Positions 12,912-26,009 are shown, numbered from the stretch's first letter. The stretch: DNA of 64,000 nt from Cristatella mucedo (GCA_009760855.2 WPIO01000008.1:8382001-8446000), one strand, 5' to 3'. The notes: generated from the letters alone by a model not told the origin. Program-made: numbers and translations.

Positions 12912-12933
12912 ATTAAATTGTTATCAAATTAAA
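12912..12933 (+). terminator. Possible polyadenylation signals of the RNF26-like gene
   Basis: Two ATTAAA hexamers (12912-12917 and 12928-12933) lie about 650 bases after the stop codon in an AT-rich stretch. No AATAAA is closer. ATTAAA is the commonest variant signal in animals; use here is inferred. Confidence 0.4.
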
Positions 12934-12959
12934 GACTGTTGGTTCGTACAGCCTCATTT

Positions 12960-13078
12960 TATTTAGCTCCAGATCTTTCATAACTGTGACAACCAATTGT
13001 CACTGGGCCATAAGGGATCGCCTTCGGCAGGACTGGAACTCAAGATCTGGGTCATAAAGAGTTTTAACCTTGGTGAAG
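12960..13078 (-). mobile_element. Degenerate tRNA-headed SINE fragment
   Basis: On the minus strand a diverged tRNA-like head (B-box region near 13030-13050, CTTGAGTTCCAGTCCTGCCG) precedes a SINE body like the family 2 copies. It is heavily decayed. Confidence 0.4.
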
Positions 13079-13139
13079 GCCTGCTTGTAGAAATTGTACA
13101 CGTGTAACGTTCCCAGCGATGCCTCACAGAACTACTGCA

Positions 13140-13560
13140 TACTAGTAATAATAATCATACATTTGTATAGCATCCACAGAGAACTGAATCTCTTTCTAGG
13201 CACTTTACAGATGTTGTAAAGAAAGCATGACCAAATGATCAGTGACATTCGCAATGTCATCAAACAAGACATTTCAAGATGTGACATGGACACGGTGAAC
13301 ATGTAAATATGGTTAGAAGCAGCAGGCATAGTTTGAGCAGGAACAAGCTCACAAAGAAAGAATCACAAGGACTCACTAAATGCTGTAATAAACAGGTGTG
13401 TTTAAGCTTCTTCTTAAATGTCGCCGTGTCGGGCGGGGATGTGTCGTGACGTCAGTCGAGAGTGAGTTCCAGGCTTTGGGAGCATACTAACTCAAAGGCA
13501 CGGTCTCCAAAGGTTTTGAGGTTCGTACGAGGTATAGCTAAACGGTTTGAGTTTGCTTCG
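13140..13560 (-). mobile_element. LINE family A 3' end, minus strand
   Basis: The minus strand carries the family A tail (13150-13210), the 3' UTR and, to about 13560, the decayed C-terminal coding part whose antisense contains ACGGTCTCCAAAGG as in other copies. It is truncated and non-coding. Confidence 0.75.
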
Positions 13561-14514
13561 GTAACTATTAAACTGCTGACTGGTCGTCAAATGTTAAGCA
13601 TGACAATTCGATCGACCAGACATAACAAAAGTCATCACAAAAGTAAAGTTTGAGGGAAGTAAAGGCTCTACACTTTCGGGGCTGAATAATTGAAAAATAA
13701 CGCCGACTACCAGAGATCAAATATAAAGTAAAACTCTGCTGCATCGTCGAAAATCGTTTCAGCTATATATCAAAGAATAGTCTTCTTGGACTAGCGTTAT
13801 TTCAAACATGTCCACGTGTCGTTCCTCCGAATCATCAGCGACATCCTTAAAAATCTGGCTTGCTGTCAGATTTTCATGCTTACCAATCGCGGGTTGAGCG
13901 TTTTAGTTCACGAGACTGCTGGGGCTCAATCTTTATCATGCCGATCGGCCTCAGACTATTAAGTGTATTCTCACGAACTGCCAACCGCTTCTCGGCAGGA
14001 AGGCGTCGATCTCTCATTCGATCTGAAATGCAGTGGTAATTGCGTACGATTCTGCACAATTCTTTTGCCGAACCCACCTCGCCTAGAGCATCATGCCTCT
14101 CTACAGGACCCATCGACCACTGGCGCACACACTCGAGCGTCTTTGCCGCCATCGCGAGATATAAGACTCGATGGCGACGTAGACAGCCGACGCACCTAGC
14201 CCGCTTTTCTGCCATTTTGCAAAGCGAGCGCGGCAATACCAGCGGCAGGCGGCGATCGGCGGAAGAAGTCTGCCGATCGACCCCTGCCGAGCCGTTAGAC
14301 ACCCCCCCGAAATTATGAAAACCACACAATTAATCAAACGGTTCCTAATTCTAACAGGAAATGAATAGTGAGTAAACACTCCCTGGCGAGAAAAAATATT
14401 GGGCCTAATTTGCCGGATTCTGTTTCAATACAGCTAATAGTAATAATAAATTATCGGGTCCTATTGGGCTCGCCCGTTTCGCCTTAATTGGACCCATCAA
14501 GCAGCAAGAAGCGT
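13561..14514. other. No recognised gene
   Basis: A minus-strand open frame of 111 codons from an ATG (14211 to 13880) has no motif I recognise and no supporting splice sites or polyadenylation signal. It may be chance. The rest shows nothing. Confidence 0.3.
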
Positions 14515-14945
14515 TGTGCTTATGCGTGCTAACACTGTTGTTTACCCATACCTCTTAAAATCTCAAATCCTTTGGAGACCGAGCTTTTAGTTCGTATGCT
14601 CCCAAAGCCCGGAACTCACTCCCGATGTGACGTCACTACACTTCCTGACTTGTCCAGACTTAAAAAAGAAACCAAAAATGCATCTATTTATCACAGCATT
14701 TAGTGGGTCCCTGTGATTCCTTCTTTATGTGCTTATGCGTTCTGACACTGTGAATGCTGCCACTAACCATACTTGCATGCTGATACCCTGTGCATGTTAC
14801 CCCCAACCATGTTATTCGTGTTGTTTATTGAGCAAGCTACCACTAATCATTCGATCGTGCTTCCTTTGCAGCAAATTAAAGCGCCTAGAAATAGATTGAG
14901 TTCTCTGAGGGTGCTATATCAAATGCATCATTATTTTTATTATTA
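14515..14945 (+). mobile_element. LINE family A 3' fragment (A5)
   Basis: Decayed C-terminal coding (TTTGGAGACCGAGCTTTTAG onward), 3' UTR with CCTTTGCAGCAAATTAAAGC, the tail hairpin, and an ATTATT end at about 14930-14945. Confidence 0.75.
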
Positions 14946-15540
<595 letters not shown>

Positions 15541-15744
15541 TTCAGAAATACTTCCTAATCTGGTTTCGTACTCAATGCTCCTATAAAAATACTTTTATTC
15601 GAAGCTTAACCGGTTCACCGTGTTGCCCAAACTTTTTTCCAGAACGCCGAAATGCTTTTACGCCGAGCATTTTGTATTGCTGTTCGACGGGCTTATTGCC
15701 ACGTGCACGAAACTTTAAGGCATTTCCTGTTGGTTTTTGACGTA

Positions 15745-15885
15745 CTTCCTGTTAGGTTTGACCCTAGGAGAGGTTCTCTCCTTTGATCACCGAGGTCGTG
15801 GGCTCGAACCCTACTGCATACGTGAAGCTCCTGGATAGAGATTATGTTCTCTTATGGAGCTATACAAAGGGGTTATATTTTTTTG
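15745..15885 (+). mobile_element. tRNA-headed SINE, type 1 (LINE A-like tail)
   Basis: A tRNA-like B-box region (GAGGTCGTGGGCTCGAACCC, 15792-15811) is followed by a tail that folds as a hairpin: AGCTCC (15826-15831) with GGAGCT (15856-15861), inner AGAGA with TCTCT. The tail resembles the LINE A 3' end. Confidence 0.7.
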
Positions 15886-15889
15886 TCAA

Positions 15890-18800
15890 TCAAAGTATCC
15901 GGGTAGCATAAATTAGCATGAGGAAGCAACCCGATTGAGATAGTTCTGAAGCTTTTTTGGACGGTGTCCCTTGAATAGGGCAGTGGTCAGTCAGTGCTGA
16001 TCTGCTACAGTTGCACTGCAGTAGTAAATGCTGGCCAGTACCTCCGCATGAAGCCGCTTTCACTAGCTTCACTTCGAGAGAATAAAACTTCATAATATCA
16101 TTCATACGGAACTTGACCGGCACTGATAGGCTTGCCAACTGAGCCTGCGACTGATATACTAGTGACTCGACGACATGACTGCGGCCTATTATGCCCAATC
16201 AACGAAGCCGCCTTCTGCCCTGTGGCGTTTCAACCCGGCGGCGTCGTCTCGAGCGCGACCGTTTGCGATTCGACCGACTCAGGGCAGTAAATTGACCGCC
16301 AGCCGCCCACAGATCAGCCAATATTGATGCTCCGTGCGTGACAACATCCAAGCCGCCACTTCTATCGGTAAGCTAAGCCTCGAGCGAATCAAGTCTTGGC
16401 TGGAGTTTGACAGGCAGCAGCGCTGCTAGCTGACAGGTGCGCTGCTAGCTGACCTGATTCCGTCGGTGCGAGCCATTACAGCACGAAGCTCAGCCAGAGC
16501 TACTCGACTCAGCTTAACTCTGCGACCGACAGCCGAATTCTGTTGGCGGAATGGATTGGCCGCGACGGTCGGTAGCTGCCTCCTCGCCTCTGTGGTGCCA
16601 CGCCGACTAATGCCGCTGGCGCCGCTGGCACCTAAAGTCGCCGCCCGCAGGGTTAAGCAGCTCTAGCAAAGTCTTGGCAACAAATGAGAGGCCAGACCGA
16701 GTACAGGATTAGCCACTCAATCTGCACCAGCTGCCACGAAGGCTAATTCCCTTCTGGCGGCGGTACCCGCTGCCTGAAGTCAAGGATTTGTGGCGTGACT
16801 GCATCGGCCTCCCAGCCTAAGAGCGCCCCAAGGTGTCCAATCGTGCCGGTAAAGCCGGGTACTCCTCGAATTAAAGAGGGACTCTGCGGTCGCGCCTCTG
16901 CATACGCATCAGCAGCGTAAGCAATATGGCGAGCCGTACTCAACCAACATTTCGAAATTCCAGCATTCCTAGTACGTCACTGCAATCATGTCTTTCGAAA
17001 GAGTGCCAAAATCACGTCAAGGCTGTCACGCGTATATATACGGTTATCAATTCTGAGCATCGCGAACGTGTTTCTACAAACAAGTGCTTATCCTGTGGCC
17101 GGATTTTCAGGTAGGAGCAATCCCTGCCGATAATAAACGCGCGTGGAAATGAGTAAACGAGGAAGTCCCGATTCGACACCTGAGAGGTGGCTGACTAAAA
17201 GCATGCGATGATCTCATCATCCATCGCCATCGCAGGCATTTCTTTCTCAAGACACAGCAGTGTGGCGTCATTGAGGTAGTCCCACTCATCGTTGTTCGAG
17301 GGCGTGTCTTGCTAAGTTGAAGTAGGCTGAGCGCATGTTAGGGCTTGGCGGTTGACACCGGCAGCGTCATAATATGTCGTGCCAGCTTCCCTAGTAGCCC
17401 GTAGCCGGCCTCGACTAACAAGACTTTACCAGCATGACTGAAAGATCGGGTTCCAAAGCTATTTAGCGCCAAGCCCGAATCTATTGCCTACGAAAGTTGT
17501 GAAGCGGCTGTCTCGAGATGACCATCCCTGATCTCTGGAAATGCTATCTAGAAGAGTTTTGTTGCAAGCTGCAATGCAGAAAGCTGTCGATAAGGGGAGA
17601 CGACGCAAGAAGCCAGGCTGACCTTCACCATGAAACCTTTCTGAAACCAAAAGTCCTATTCTGACTGCATTCTGTCCATTTATGAGGAGAATAGGTAGAC
17701 ACGACAGATGTGTTCTTGTTGCCCTTCGCCTGTTTTCGTTGTCGGTCATCTCCGATTTCATGAAGCTAACAGAACCTCTTCACCCTTATCAACAGATCGT
17801 CGTAGCAAGCTGTTCGGCCGTTCGCACCTGCATCAGTGCCACAACCACGCGACCAACCGTGTGCAATGCATCGACTCAACGCCCTGCTTCCTGCGTTTGC
17901 AACGATAGCAAGCGTTCCGTGAGATGGAATGTGAAGGCGAACTTGAATGCAAGGACGCCTGTTTCGAAGGCACCTCGCCTTGAATCTCTACTCAGCCGTG
18001 CGACCGATCGCCCAACAATGGTCGTCGTGTAGTATACAAGCTCGTTTAGTTGCTCGATCAAAGCTTCCAAACCATTAGTCTCGCGGCTCTCAGATTGGCC
18101 GCGTCATCGTAGTCCTGTCGGCGACAATAGGCAATCGGACGACGAGATTCGTCTGAATGTCACAGGTGGCAATGGATAGTAACGGAGTAAATGAATGTCA
18201 CGTGCTTCAGATTGACGAGTCGCTCGCGAAGCGCAGTGATCTTGGCTTGAACGAAGTGGTTCACGAGAGCTTTGGCAGCTACTTCTTGCTCGCGTCGTCG
18301 AGCGTCTTTTCAGCCCGCCGAAGCGCAGCAGAAACGTTGCCAGCTTGCTCGTCGTCAAGATGCTTACGAACGAGGTGAGCTTTCGCGTAGGCGATGTCCT
18401 TCTGTCTGGATGTCGGGGCTGGTCAGAGTGGCGCTCTGTGGAAGTGCTTGTCGAGTGCAACGGCAGCGAGCTCGAGGTTCCGCTTTCGCACGAACGGGAG
18501 GAGCTCGCGAGGATGCTGCTGCGGTTGAGCGAGTCGACCGGCTCGTCACGCGGCCTCGATAGGGGATGGCTCATCGTAGCAAAATTGCATTTCACCGACT
18601 GATCCTTGCAACGAGCGAGTTCGATTTTCAGCGATTGCCAAGGCCGCCTGCTTCTCGGCATCCGGCTGTCCTGTAGCTACACGCGCCTCCTTTTTTCTTG
18701 GCCGTCGCCTCGTTGCGATACTACGCGTCGACGCTTGGAGAAGTGTGCGCACGATGCACGATCTTCGCCGCCGACCTTCCACTTTCGCAGAAACCCGCCG

Positions 18801-19094
18801 ATTTTGAAAGGAGCCGAGCGAGGGGAGAGGGGAGCGCGGGAACGCTCGTGCGAGTAACTGTGCATCCTAACATCGCCAGGGACCTTACTAGCCGGCGCCA
18901 TCGAGTGCAGTCGAGCTCGTTTCAGCACGCAGGCCTGAAGCAGCGTGTCTACTTGTCTACTTTGGCCTCACGCTCAATACCTTTATTGTCACTAGCCTCG
19001 ACGGCGCGATTCTCTTGCAGCGCGAGCTTTGCTCGCGCTGCCGTCTGTCGAGCTAACGGCCGGGCATACACTGTACCGTTTTGTGAACCGTGAT
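15890..19094. other. No intact gene recognised; possible decayed coiled-coil ORF
   Basis: A mixed, partly GC-rich stretch. On the minus strand between about 18780 and 18190, short charged, Ala/Lys/Glu-rich segments (for example EKQAALAIAEN and HLDDEQAGNVSAALRRAEK) appear in alternating frames separated by stops, as a degraded coiled-coil gene or retrocopy might. I could not assign a family. The rest shows nothing. Confidence 0.3.
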
Positions 19095-19258
19095 GGCACA
19101 CTAGGTAAGGCAGTTGCTTTCATGACCTCGATCCCGAGGTCGTGGGTTCGATTCCTGCGGTGGGTGATCCTGTATCGCCACTGCAAGTGGTGGTGATAGC
19201 CGTAAAGGCTCTTCTGTCGCTATACAAAAAGAGGCTGTTTAATCGGCTAGGATGTTTT
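19095..19258 (+). mobile_element. tRNA-headed SINE, type 2
   Basis: The B-box-like GTGGGTTCGATTCC (19141-19154) is followed by a body whose 3' end forms a hairpin, AGCC with GGCT around GTAAA (inner stem) and AGCG/CGCT (outer), ending CGCTATACAAA. Six further copies of this type occur in the window. Confidence 0.7.
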
Positions 19259-19454
19259 TACCATTCTCGCGGGCGGCACTGCGTAATGACGGGCTGCTTC
19301 CCCATTGGCTGCCGCTCTCACTCCGCCCGCCAGGCCGACTAAGATTGGCCGTAGCTCTCACCGCTCTGCCTTTCCAGATGCCTGTCGCTATTTTTTTTGG
19401 CTATCGGTTGCATTCAACAGTCGACACTGTCTGTGCGAATGTTACTCATAGCCA

Positions 19455-19795
19455 TGAAGCCAAGTATGTACTCGTTTAGTGGGTCCGTGCGATTCCTCCG
19501 CTGTGTGCTTTTCCTAGCCGACACTGCGTATGGCTACTAACCATGTTTGCATGCTGACCCTGTGCATGTCACCTCTTACCACGTTATGCTTGCTTTCAGT
19601 CAACAAGCTACCACTAAACATTCGACCATGCTTCCTTTGCAGCATATGTAAAGTGTCTAGAAAGAAATGGAGTTCTCTTAGGACGCTATGCAAATATATT
19701 ATTATTATTACTATTATTAAAGTGCTTGGGCAGAGATCAAAGTTCCTTTAGGCCGCTATACAACGACCTGTTATTATTATCATTATTATTTAAAG
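19455..19795 (+). mobile_element. LINE family A 3' UTR and tail, followed by a second tail
   Basis: 3' UTR and hairpin tail end in ATT repeats at about 19715. They are followed at once by a second diverged tail (AAAGTGCTTGGGCAGAG to about 19770) and more ATT repeats, as if one tail inserted beside another. Confidence 0.65.
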
Positions 19796-20309
19796 ATGAT
19801 GAAATACTCCAGGAACTTATTCGTCTGAAATAAGGATGGGTGAGGGCGACGAGAATTATTGGTATACGCGAATTCTGCTCACGCGGTTATGGAAGGAGCC
19901 GGCCCTAAAGCGATGACGAACGACGGGTATCATCGACAATATTGAGGTCGTTTGTAGAAATGGCAGTTCTCGACCCGAGATCTCGACCAGTGTCAAGTGC
20001 TCATGTGGATTACGGAGGGAGCCAGAGGAGGCCAACACCTTGACCTGGCTGAGCTGATGCAGGCAAAAGCTGAATGCGGTTCGACACTTTGCTGTGCTGA
20101 TGCCGTACCTTCAAGTTGCCGCTGGCGTCGTGAAGTACGATGTTTGCACCCAGAGAATCAGATTGAATCGAGGATTTTGAGAAGAACGACAGAAGCCGGC
20201 TTTGAGCAAACGATCTCTTCGTCAGTGAGCGCTTTGGTGCTTGTGAAACTGATGGCGACAGTTTAATAGATGGCAGTGGATAATAATAATAACAATAAAA
20301 ATAATATCT

Positions 20310-20470
20310 AATTTAACATTCTCATTTGTATAGCGACAGAAGAGCACTGATGATCATCACCACCGCTTGCAGGTGACAATAAAGAATTGCCCAATGCAGG
20401 ATTTGAACTCACGACCTCGCTCGTGAAGAGCGAGCACCTTACTTCCTGGGCTATCACGGCCCTAAGGTGT
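20310..20470 (-). mobile_element. tRNA-headed SINE, type 2, minus strand
   Basis: On the minus strand: a head with GAGGTCGTGAGTTCAAATCC, a body with TTCTTTATTGTCACC, and the tail GTCGCTATACAAATGAG. The AT-rich tail is at 20280-20320 on the plus strand. Confidence 0.7.
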
Positions 20471-20474
20471 CAAA

Positions 20475-21234
20475 GCGATTCATTCGACTAGAGCAAGCGC
20501 CGCCCGATTCTAACGACGCTTACAGCGCATGTGTAACTCACCAAATCGACCTCCTCGAGGCCGGTTGGAATGAGCGACCGCTTACTGAGCGAGGCAGATC
20601 TTTACGCCCGATATCCGTTTCCGATAACCCTATTGACTGCCGATGGTTGGGGCCCTGGCTGTTGCCCCTAGCTATTAAGAGGGTGAGGAGGCGAGCGGCT
20701 GCAGTGTGAAAGGGGCTTGGCGTTTGTACGTTTGCATTTTCAGAAATAAAGGTGGCTATGGCTACTGCTGCTGTATTTCCGTGACCACTGCCACGTGGTC
20801 TCCGCGAGTCTTAGACCTAGACAACCCTCAGACGTTAACATTTTCTATGCTGTCCTCGAGACGCTAGCAGGCGACGAAATATTGGTACTAGGTGTTACTC
20901 GGCACCCAGACTAGCCTAGCGCCCCCCCCCCTTGGCTAAGCCACTTCGCTTATCCTTAAAATTATGGCTTTAATCTGAGCTGCGATAACTCTCTATTTAT
21001 GTACTAATTTTTTTTACACTGGCGAAGCCAATGGTAGGCAAAAGCAATTCACCACCCAGAGAGGGTGCAGCCACCTAGGCCTCCATAATATCGGGCGGCC
21101 ACAGCTGGAGCTGGGCAGGGGCAGTCTAGTTAGGGGCTGCCTACTTTCGGCCGATGAGCAACGGCCGCATGCACGTCGAATGAGTACCGTGATTGTAGGC
21201 TTCAATTTTGTATTACTTCGAGTCTTGCCCCCAA
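20475..21234. other. No recognised gene
   Basis: Short open frames only. An AATAAA at about 20743 has no gene model upstream. A C-run sits at about 20922-20931. Confidence 0.3.
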
Positions 21235-21332
21235 AATGAAAATCCCTTTGCAGAAAATGTAAAGCACCTAGAGAGATTAAGTTCTCTGAGGGCGCTTTAT
21301 CAAGTGCATTATTATTATTATTATTATTATAA
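21235..21332 (+). mobile_element. LINE family A tail
   Basis: Tail hairpin and GTGCATTATTATTATT end only. A minimal 5'-truncated copy. Confidence 0.7.
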
Positions 21333-23584
21333 AATCTTGGCTCAGCCGCCTCTGGGCTTTGAGGGAAAGCGATACGCGAACAGGTAAGCAGTTAATTTTT
21401 AGCATGTATATCAACAGTTAAGTATGCGACAGTGTGTTTCTGAAGCACGTAGGTATATCATTTATGACTGAACATAATTAAGAACTTTTCTGGGAATCAA
21501 GCTAGGATCTTTATTCGATCTCATTCAAGACAGGCCTGTCTGTTTGATTTGAGATGGTCTCTAGTAGACAAGCCTTAGATGTCAGCACGAACCTCCTAAG
21601 CAACAGTGAACTTTTAAAACAGCCATTGTTGATAAAGGCCAGTGTCCGGAGCACCGTCAGCGGATATCATTTCGTGAAACAGAAAGAACGCCTAGCCGTC
21701 GCCGGGAATTGAACTGACTACATCCGGCAGTGGAGGTTCAAGTCTACCGAGTCGCAGCGAATCGTGTCGGCAGATACTTCCTAGAGGCCTGATCGTTTTT
21801 GCGATGGATTCTCGACCTGGGGCACAGGTTCAAATCCTGCATGCGGTACACGTTTTGTCAGCTAATTGCCGCTGATCGTTAGCGAAGAGTCCGATGTGCG
21901 CCATTAAGTGGCATTTGAAGAATGGCTGCCGCCTGCTGAGAGCTGCGAAAATGCCATCCACAGAGGTCAGTCACTGGGTCAGCTCGATGCACCTGCTATC
22001 TGCGAATGAGACCCTAATTTGTTCCCGAGTTTTCAATTCACTCTTTTCCACAGATAGACATGTGACTCCGTCGGTGCCACTCCAACTTTCTCTTTATTGC
22101 GTGAGATGAAGTCAGTTGGCTACGTGTCTTCATGTGCACCGAAACCCCACTGAGCTTCGTACGCGCTTCAGAAAACTGCCCAGCATAACACCTACCCACA
22201 TACTGGTCCTTGTGGCTTTGTGGAGTTACAGGTGGACATACATTACGTCATGTTTCCATCTGTCAAAAATCGACTTTTCGAACCATAAAGTCCTGTTTTC
22301 TTTTTCATTATTTGAATAAAAAAAACTCAATATTATCAGTTTTTGCAGTCGTCAACGGCAGCAGAATACTTTAGAAAGCGTCATACTTGCTGAGCAAATT
22401 CGACCTGTCAAAGGCCACTAGATCAACGCTCCTGCGACGAAATGCACTGCTACTCCTCAAGAAACTGATTGGCTACGTGCCATAGAAAGTACACAAGTTT
22501 GTTTGCTTCCATGTCCTGTCAGTAAGCGGTGGTAGTAGGAACGATTGCAGTTTGCTCAGAGTTCTTGAGTCACCTCGTGTTTGAACGGTGAGCGTGCACT
22601 TATTTCAGACCGAATACATAGCATCCATTTACAGCCAGTCACGTACGACGGGGACAACTTGACAGCAAAGTGGGTTGTATAGCAGAGTTCGCGGCCACCC
22701 TTTGAACGCTCTTTTAAGTTCGAAATCCTGTGAAGTTCTAGCATTTTCAACTATGACAACAGATGCCTATTAGCTAATGTTTACTTAGTTTCCCATATCC
22801 TTTTTGAAACTCACCATTGGTATATCTTCATTGTAAGACTGTAAATACAGCACAAAGTACTAAGTATAGATGTAACTTCAGGAACGGGCAAACTATCAAA
22901 ACCAGTCTGTTACAGGGGTAGACATACAGCTAATAGGGCGTCGTTTATGCATAAAGCATAGCTCACTTTCAGCTACGGGTACTATGCCAGTAGCAAGCTG
23001 TTCAACATGGTCGCCAGCGTCTATGTTTATGTACGTTAAATAAACAAGTTTTGGGATATATTTTCTACTTAGAGTTACCCCCTTAATATGCAGGTGTTAA
23101 ATTTCTTTTCGAAAAATGGTCCAATCACTCTTGTTTTGTGTGTGGGATCTATAGGCGCCGACTGCGGCACGGTGCGAGTCGGTTTCAAAGGAAACGACTA
23201 TATTTGCATAGATAAGATGAAAAAGTAAACCTCTGGTAAGGTCTAACGAGGTCTCTCAGAGGGGGGTGCCGGGGGAGGGGAGTGGGGCTTAACCGTTAGG
23301 AGATTACCTTTGAAAGCATTTCAAGCCCGGAAGCGTTTTTAAATACCACGATGACAAAACTGGCTCAGTTCATAGTCTCTGAACCAGATGCAAACGGTAT
23401 CAAGCGGATGATTTAGAGCCTTTTTAGGCGATTGGAAACTATTTTTCTGCTGGCTGAGGAGACTGATGCGTGTGCCGATTCAAATCTGTGCACCCGTTTC
23501 TCTTTAGAAACGTCTGAGTAGATTTGACCCACAGTTCCAGCGTCTACGGGTTTCGCGAATACTAATCTTTTTGAGTTGTCTACA
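21333..23584. other. No gene; LINE B fragment and tRNA-like remnants
   Basis: A plus-strand LINE B 3' fragment lies at about 22080-22240. Two short tRNA-like remnants occur, near 21665-21720 (minus) and 21790-21850 (plus, GGTTCAAATCC). No coding gene is recognised. Confidence 0.4.
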
Positions 23585-24080
23585 GAGCCCCTTGAATGTA
23601 ATGCAATCTAATGCAATGCAATCTAGTGTAATGTATCTCCGTCTGTACTCCATACAGACTAAGTTGGCGTTAACCAGGAGAGTTTTGTATAGCGCACTCA
23701 AAGCCTGAGCGGCTTTCGGACGCATTCGGTAGCCAGCAGACAGCGTCTCACACAACAAAGAGAAAGTTGGAAGCATAGTAGAGTCAGGAGAGCAGTTTAT
23801 CTAGTGAGCAGAATTGAAGTAGCAGCTGAGGACCGCTGAAAATAATGTGCCATAGTCGGCAGCAGGAGAGTAGATGTCGTTGCCTAAAAATTGTGGAAGT
23901 GAGTCCCACAGCGAGTCCCACAGCCTGCAGGACCTGCAGAGCATGAGCTTCTGTCTCCAACAATATTTAAGCTTAAAGGGAATTTAACAGCTACTGTATT
24001 GACCGTACAGAACCCGAGGGCAAGAGGAGGCTGAAACTAGTGCAGCAGTTCAGCCTCGGTACGGATGCCTTTACTTGCAG
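23585..24080 (-). mobile_element. LINE family B C-terminal and 3' end, minus strand
   Basis: The minus strand carries a decayed form of the family B C-terminus, in which better copies read [20 protein letters not shown]. It ends with a TACATT-type tail (CATTAGATTGCATTACATTC on the minus strand, near 23592-23620). Internal frameshifts are present. Confidence 0.75.
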
Positions 24081-24179
24081 TTGCAGCTTTAACGCGGCTC
24101 TGCAGAGGGGTGGGGCGATCAACACTCTTTTAGTTGCGTCTGAAATAAATCGCCGGACAGTGGACACTAAAGTAAAGTA

Positions 24180-24435
24180 AAGGTCATTTGATTCAGCGAC
24201 CTCATTGATAGACTAGCCGCATTTGAAGAGTCTTAGCAGCTATCGCTCTCCCAACTTGCAGTGGGCAATGGATGATCGCAGGACTCCAACCCACGACCTG
24301 AACTTTGGGAAGTGGAAGCACCTTACCTGCTTGGCTAAGACCCAGAGTACGCCGCTAAGACCCAGAGTACGCCGCTAAGACCCAGAGTACGCCGCTAAGA
24401 CCCAGAGTACGCCGCTGAGCCAAGCTTCAGTGTCT
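24180..24435 (-). mobile_element. tRNA-headed SINE, type 2, with a 20-bp tandem expansion at its 5' end
   Basis: The minus-strand head reads through CAGGTCGTGGGTTGGAGTCC. Immediately 5' of the head (plus-strand 24338-24417) a 20-bp unit, TAAGACCCAGAGTACGCCGC, is repeated four times. Confidence 0.65.
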
Positions 24436-24778
24436 CCAACTGGTGCTCAATAAAACCTGTATAGGTGGGGCCCAAAGAGGCTTCCCTCCTGCAGGCACTC
24501 GAGCACATAACTCCAGGCTTTCAAGAAACCATGCGTGCACAAATATCTTGGCTTGCAGATTAAGGATTAATTTCCAGACGTATGAGGTTCCATTTTTCGT
24601 AGAGGTGCCGCCACAATTTTAAAGGGGGGTTGGAGGCTAAGAAATTGGCTTGCCGGGTGACAAGCGTCTCCAGCTTCGGGGTCTGCCTGCAAAAAGAGCT
24701 TCAGAACTAAGCAGAGCTAGGTGTACATTATGGGAGACACTAATCTATGTCCTAGTCAATCACTCGAGAGAGGAAGGT

Positions 24779-24878
24779 ACACGGAGAGAGAGACAGAGAC
24801 AGGGACAGAAAGACAGAGAGAGACAAAGACAGAGAGGGACATAGAGAGAGATAAAGAGAGAAAGATAGATAGATAAAT

Positions 24879-24921
<43 letters not shown>

Positions 24922-24928
24922 TGGACAG
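24779..24928. repeat. GA microsatellite with GACA and GATA interruptions
   Basis: About 150 bp of purine-rich repeat; the purest GA block is at 24885-24915. Confidence 0.9.
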
Positions 24929-26009
24929 ACAGGTAGACAGACAGAGGGAGGCTATATCTGGAGCCCCCTACTAACAAGTTGTCAAAATTTCTACTTTTTT
25001 CAAAAAAATGTGCTCTGTATCCGTAGCTTGTTTCGTAAATGCGTGCCACTCTGTGGCTATGTGATAGACTGTTTTTTATTAACGACTTGGGCTTTTTAAT
25101 ATTAAAAGCTGTATTAAGAGCTGGAGTATTACAATTATGCCGAGGCATCCTGACCGGCCGGGGCTGTGGGTGCTAGCCGCGACTCGCGGCTTCCGAACAT
25201 TCGGTTCATGCGGCCTCGTCCTCAATCCCCGGGAAACAGCTGCCGAGAGCGTCGATGACGAATGGCCTCACAGGCGCCGACCTGAAGACTGAAGACTGGC
25301 GCCTATTGCCACTGTGATCTGCTCAACCGATACGTCGATGCAGGACTGCGACCGTGCGGCAATGACGAGTGTCACGTCGCAAGTAAAAAAAAAAAGGAGA
25401 TAATTTGCTAATTTGCATGTGCAGCTGCCTCATGCAGTCTCGTACTTGAAACAGAATATGTCTAGCTGTGCCTGCCTTTGGTGGTATGCACTGGACGTGC
25501 ATACATTTGTAAGCGAAGCAAGTGGCATGTGGATCTTGGGTTCAGCCATCTTTTACCTCTCTTTGCCCAAATGTACATGGAGTGAGTGGACCCTTTTTCA
25601 GTCCTGCCAGTCGACAGCAATGTTTCCTTAGAGCCTGGCTATAGAATAAGGATGCTCAGCCTCTTACATCTGACCTCTGCTATCTCTCACTAAGCAGGTG
25701 CTGCTTCAAGTAAACTGCATGCATTTGAATGAGAACGCATCTGCCCTCGACTTGCCAGACTATCAGGGCACATGACACTTGGTATCCTGCAACTTCTGAT
25801 CGCAATCTCTCGAGGTGAAGGCTTAGCCCCTCCAAGAAAAAATTCTTGGCAATTGGCCAGCATCCAGGGCCTTTGCCGAGCAGGTGGTACCATGAAAGCA
25901 GGGTGCCGCCGGCCGAGCAGGCGATGCTCGAGTGCAGATCCTCTGAGTGCTCTTTAAAGGCATTTCATGAGCAAGCACTCCAGCGAGCACGAGTACCACA
26001 GCTGTGTGC
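24929..26009. other. No recognised gene
   Basis: Short open frames without motifs. An A-run is at about 25386-25396. Confidence 0.3.

Noticed and set aside
13880-14211. 111-codon minus-strand ORF as a gene
   Set aside because: No recognisable domain, promoter or polyadenylation signal; its length is within chance for this region.
19095-19175. Possible tRNA gene
   Set aside because: The A- and B-box-like sequences are followed by a SINE body and tail and recur at several loci; no full cloverleaf with a paired acceptor stem was found.
24336-24420. CRISPR-like array
   Set aside because: Units are directly adjacent without spacers, in a eukaryotic genome; it is a simple tandem repeat.
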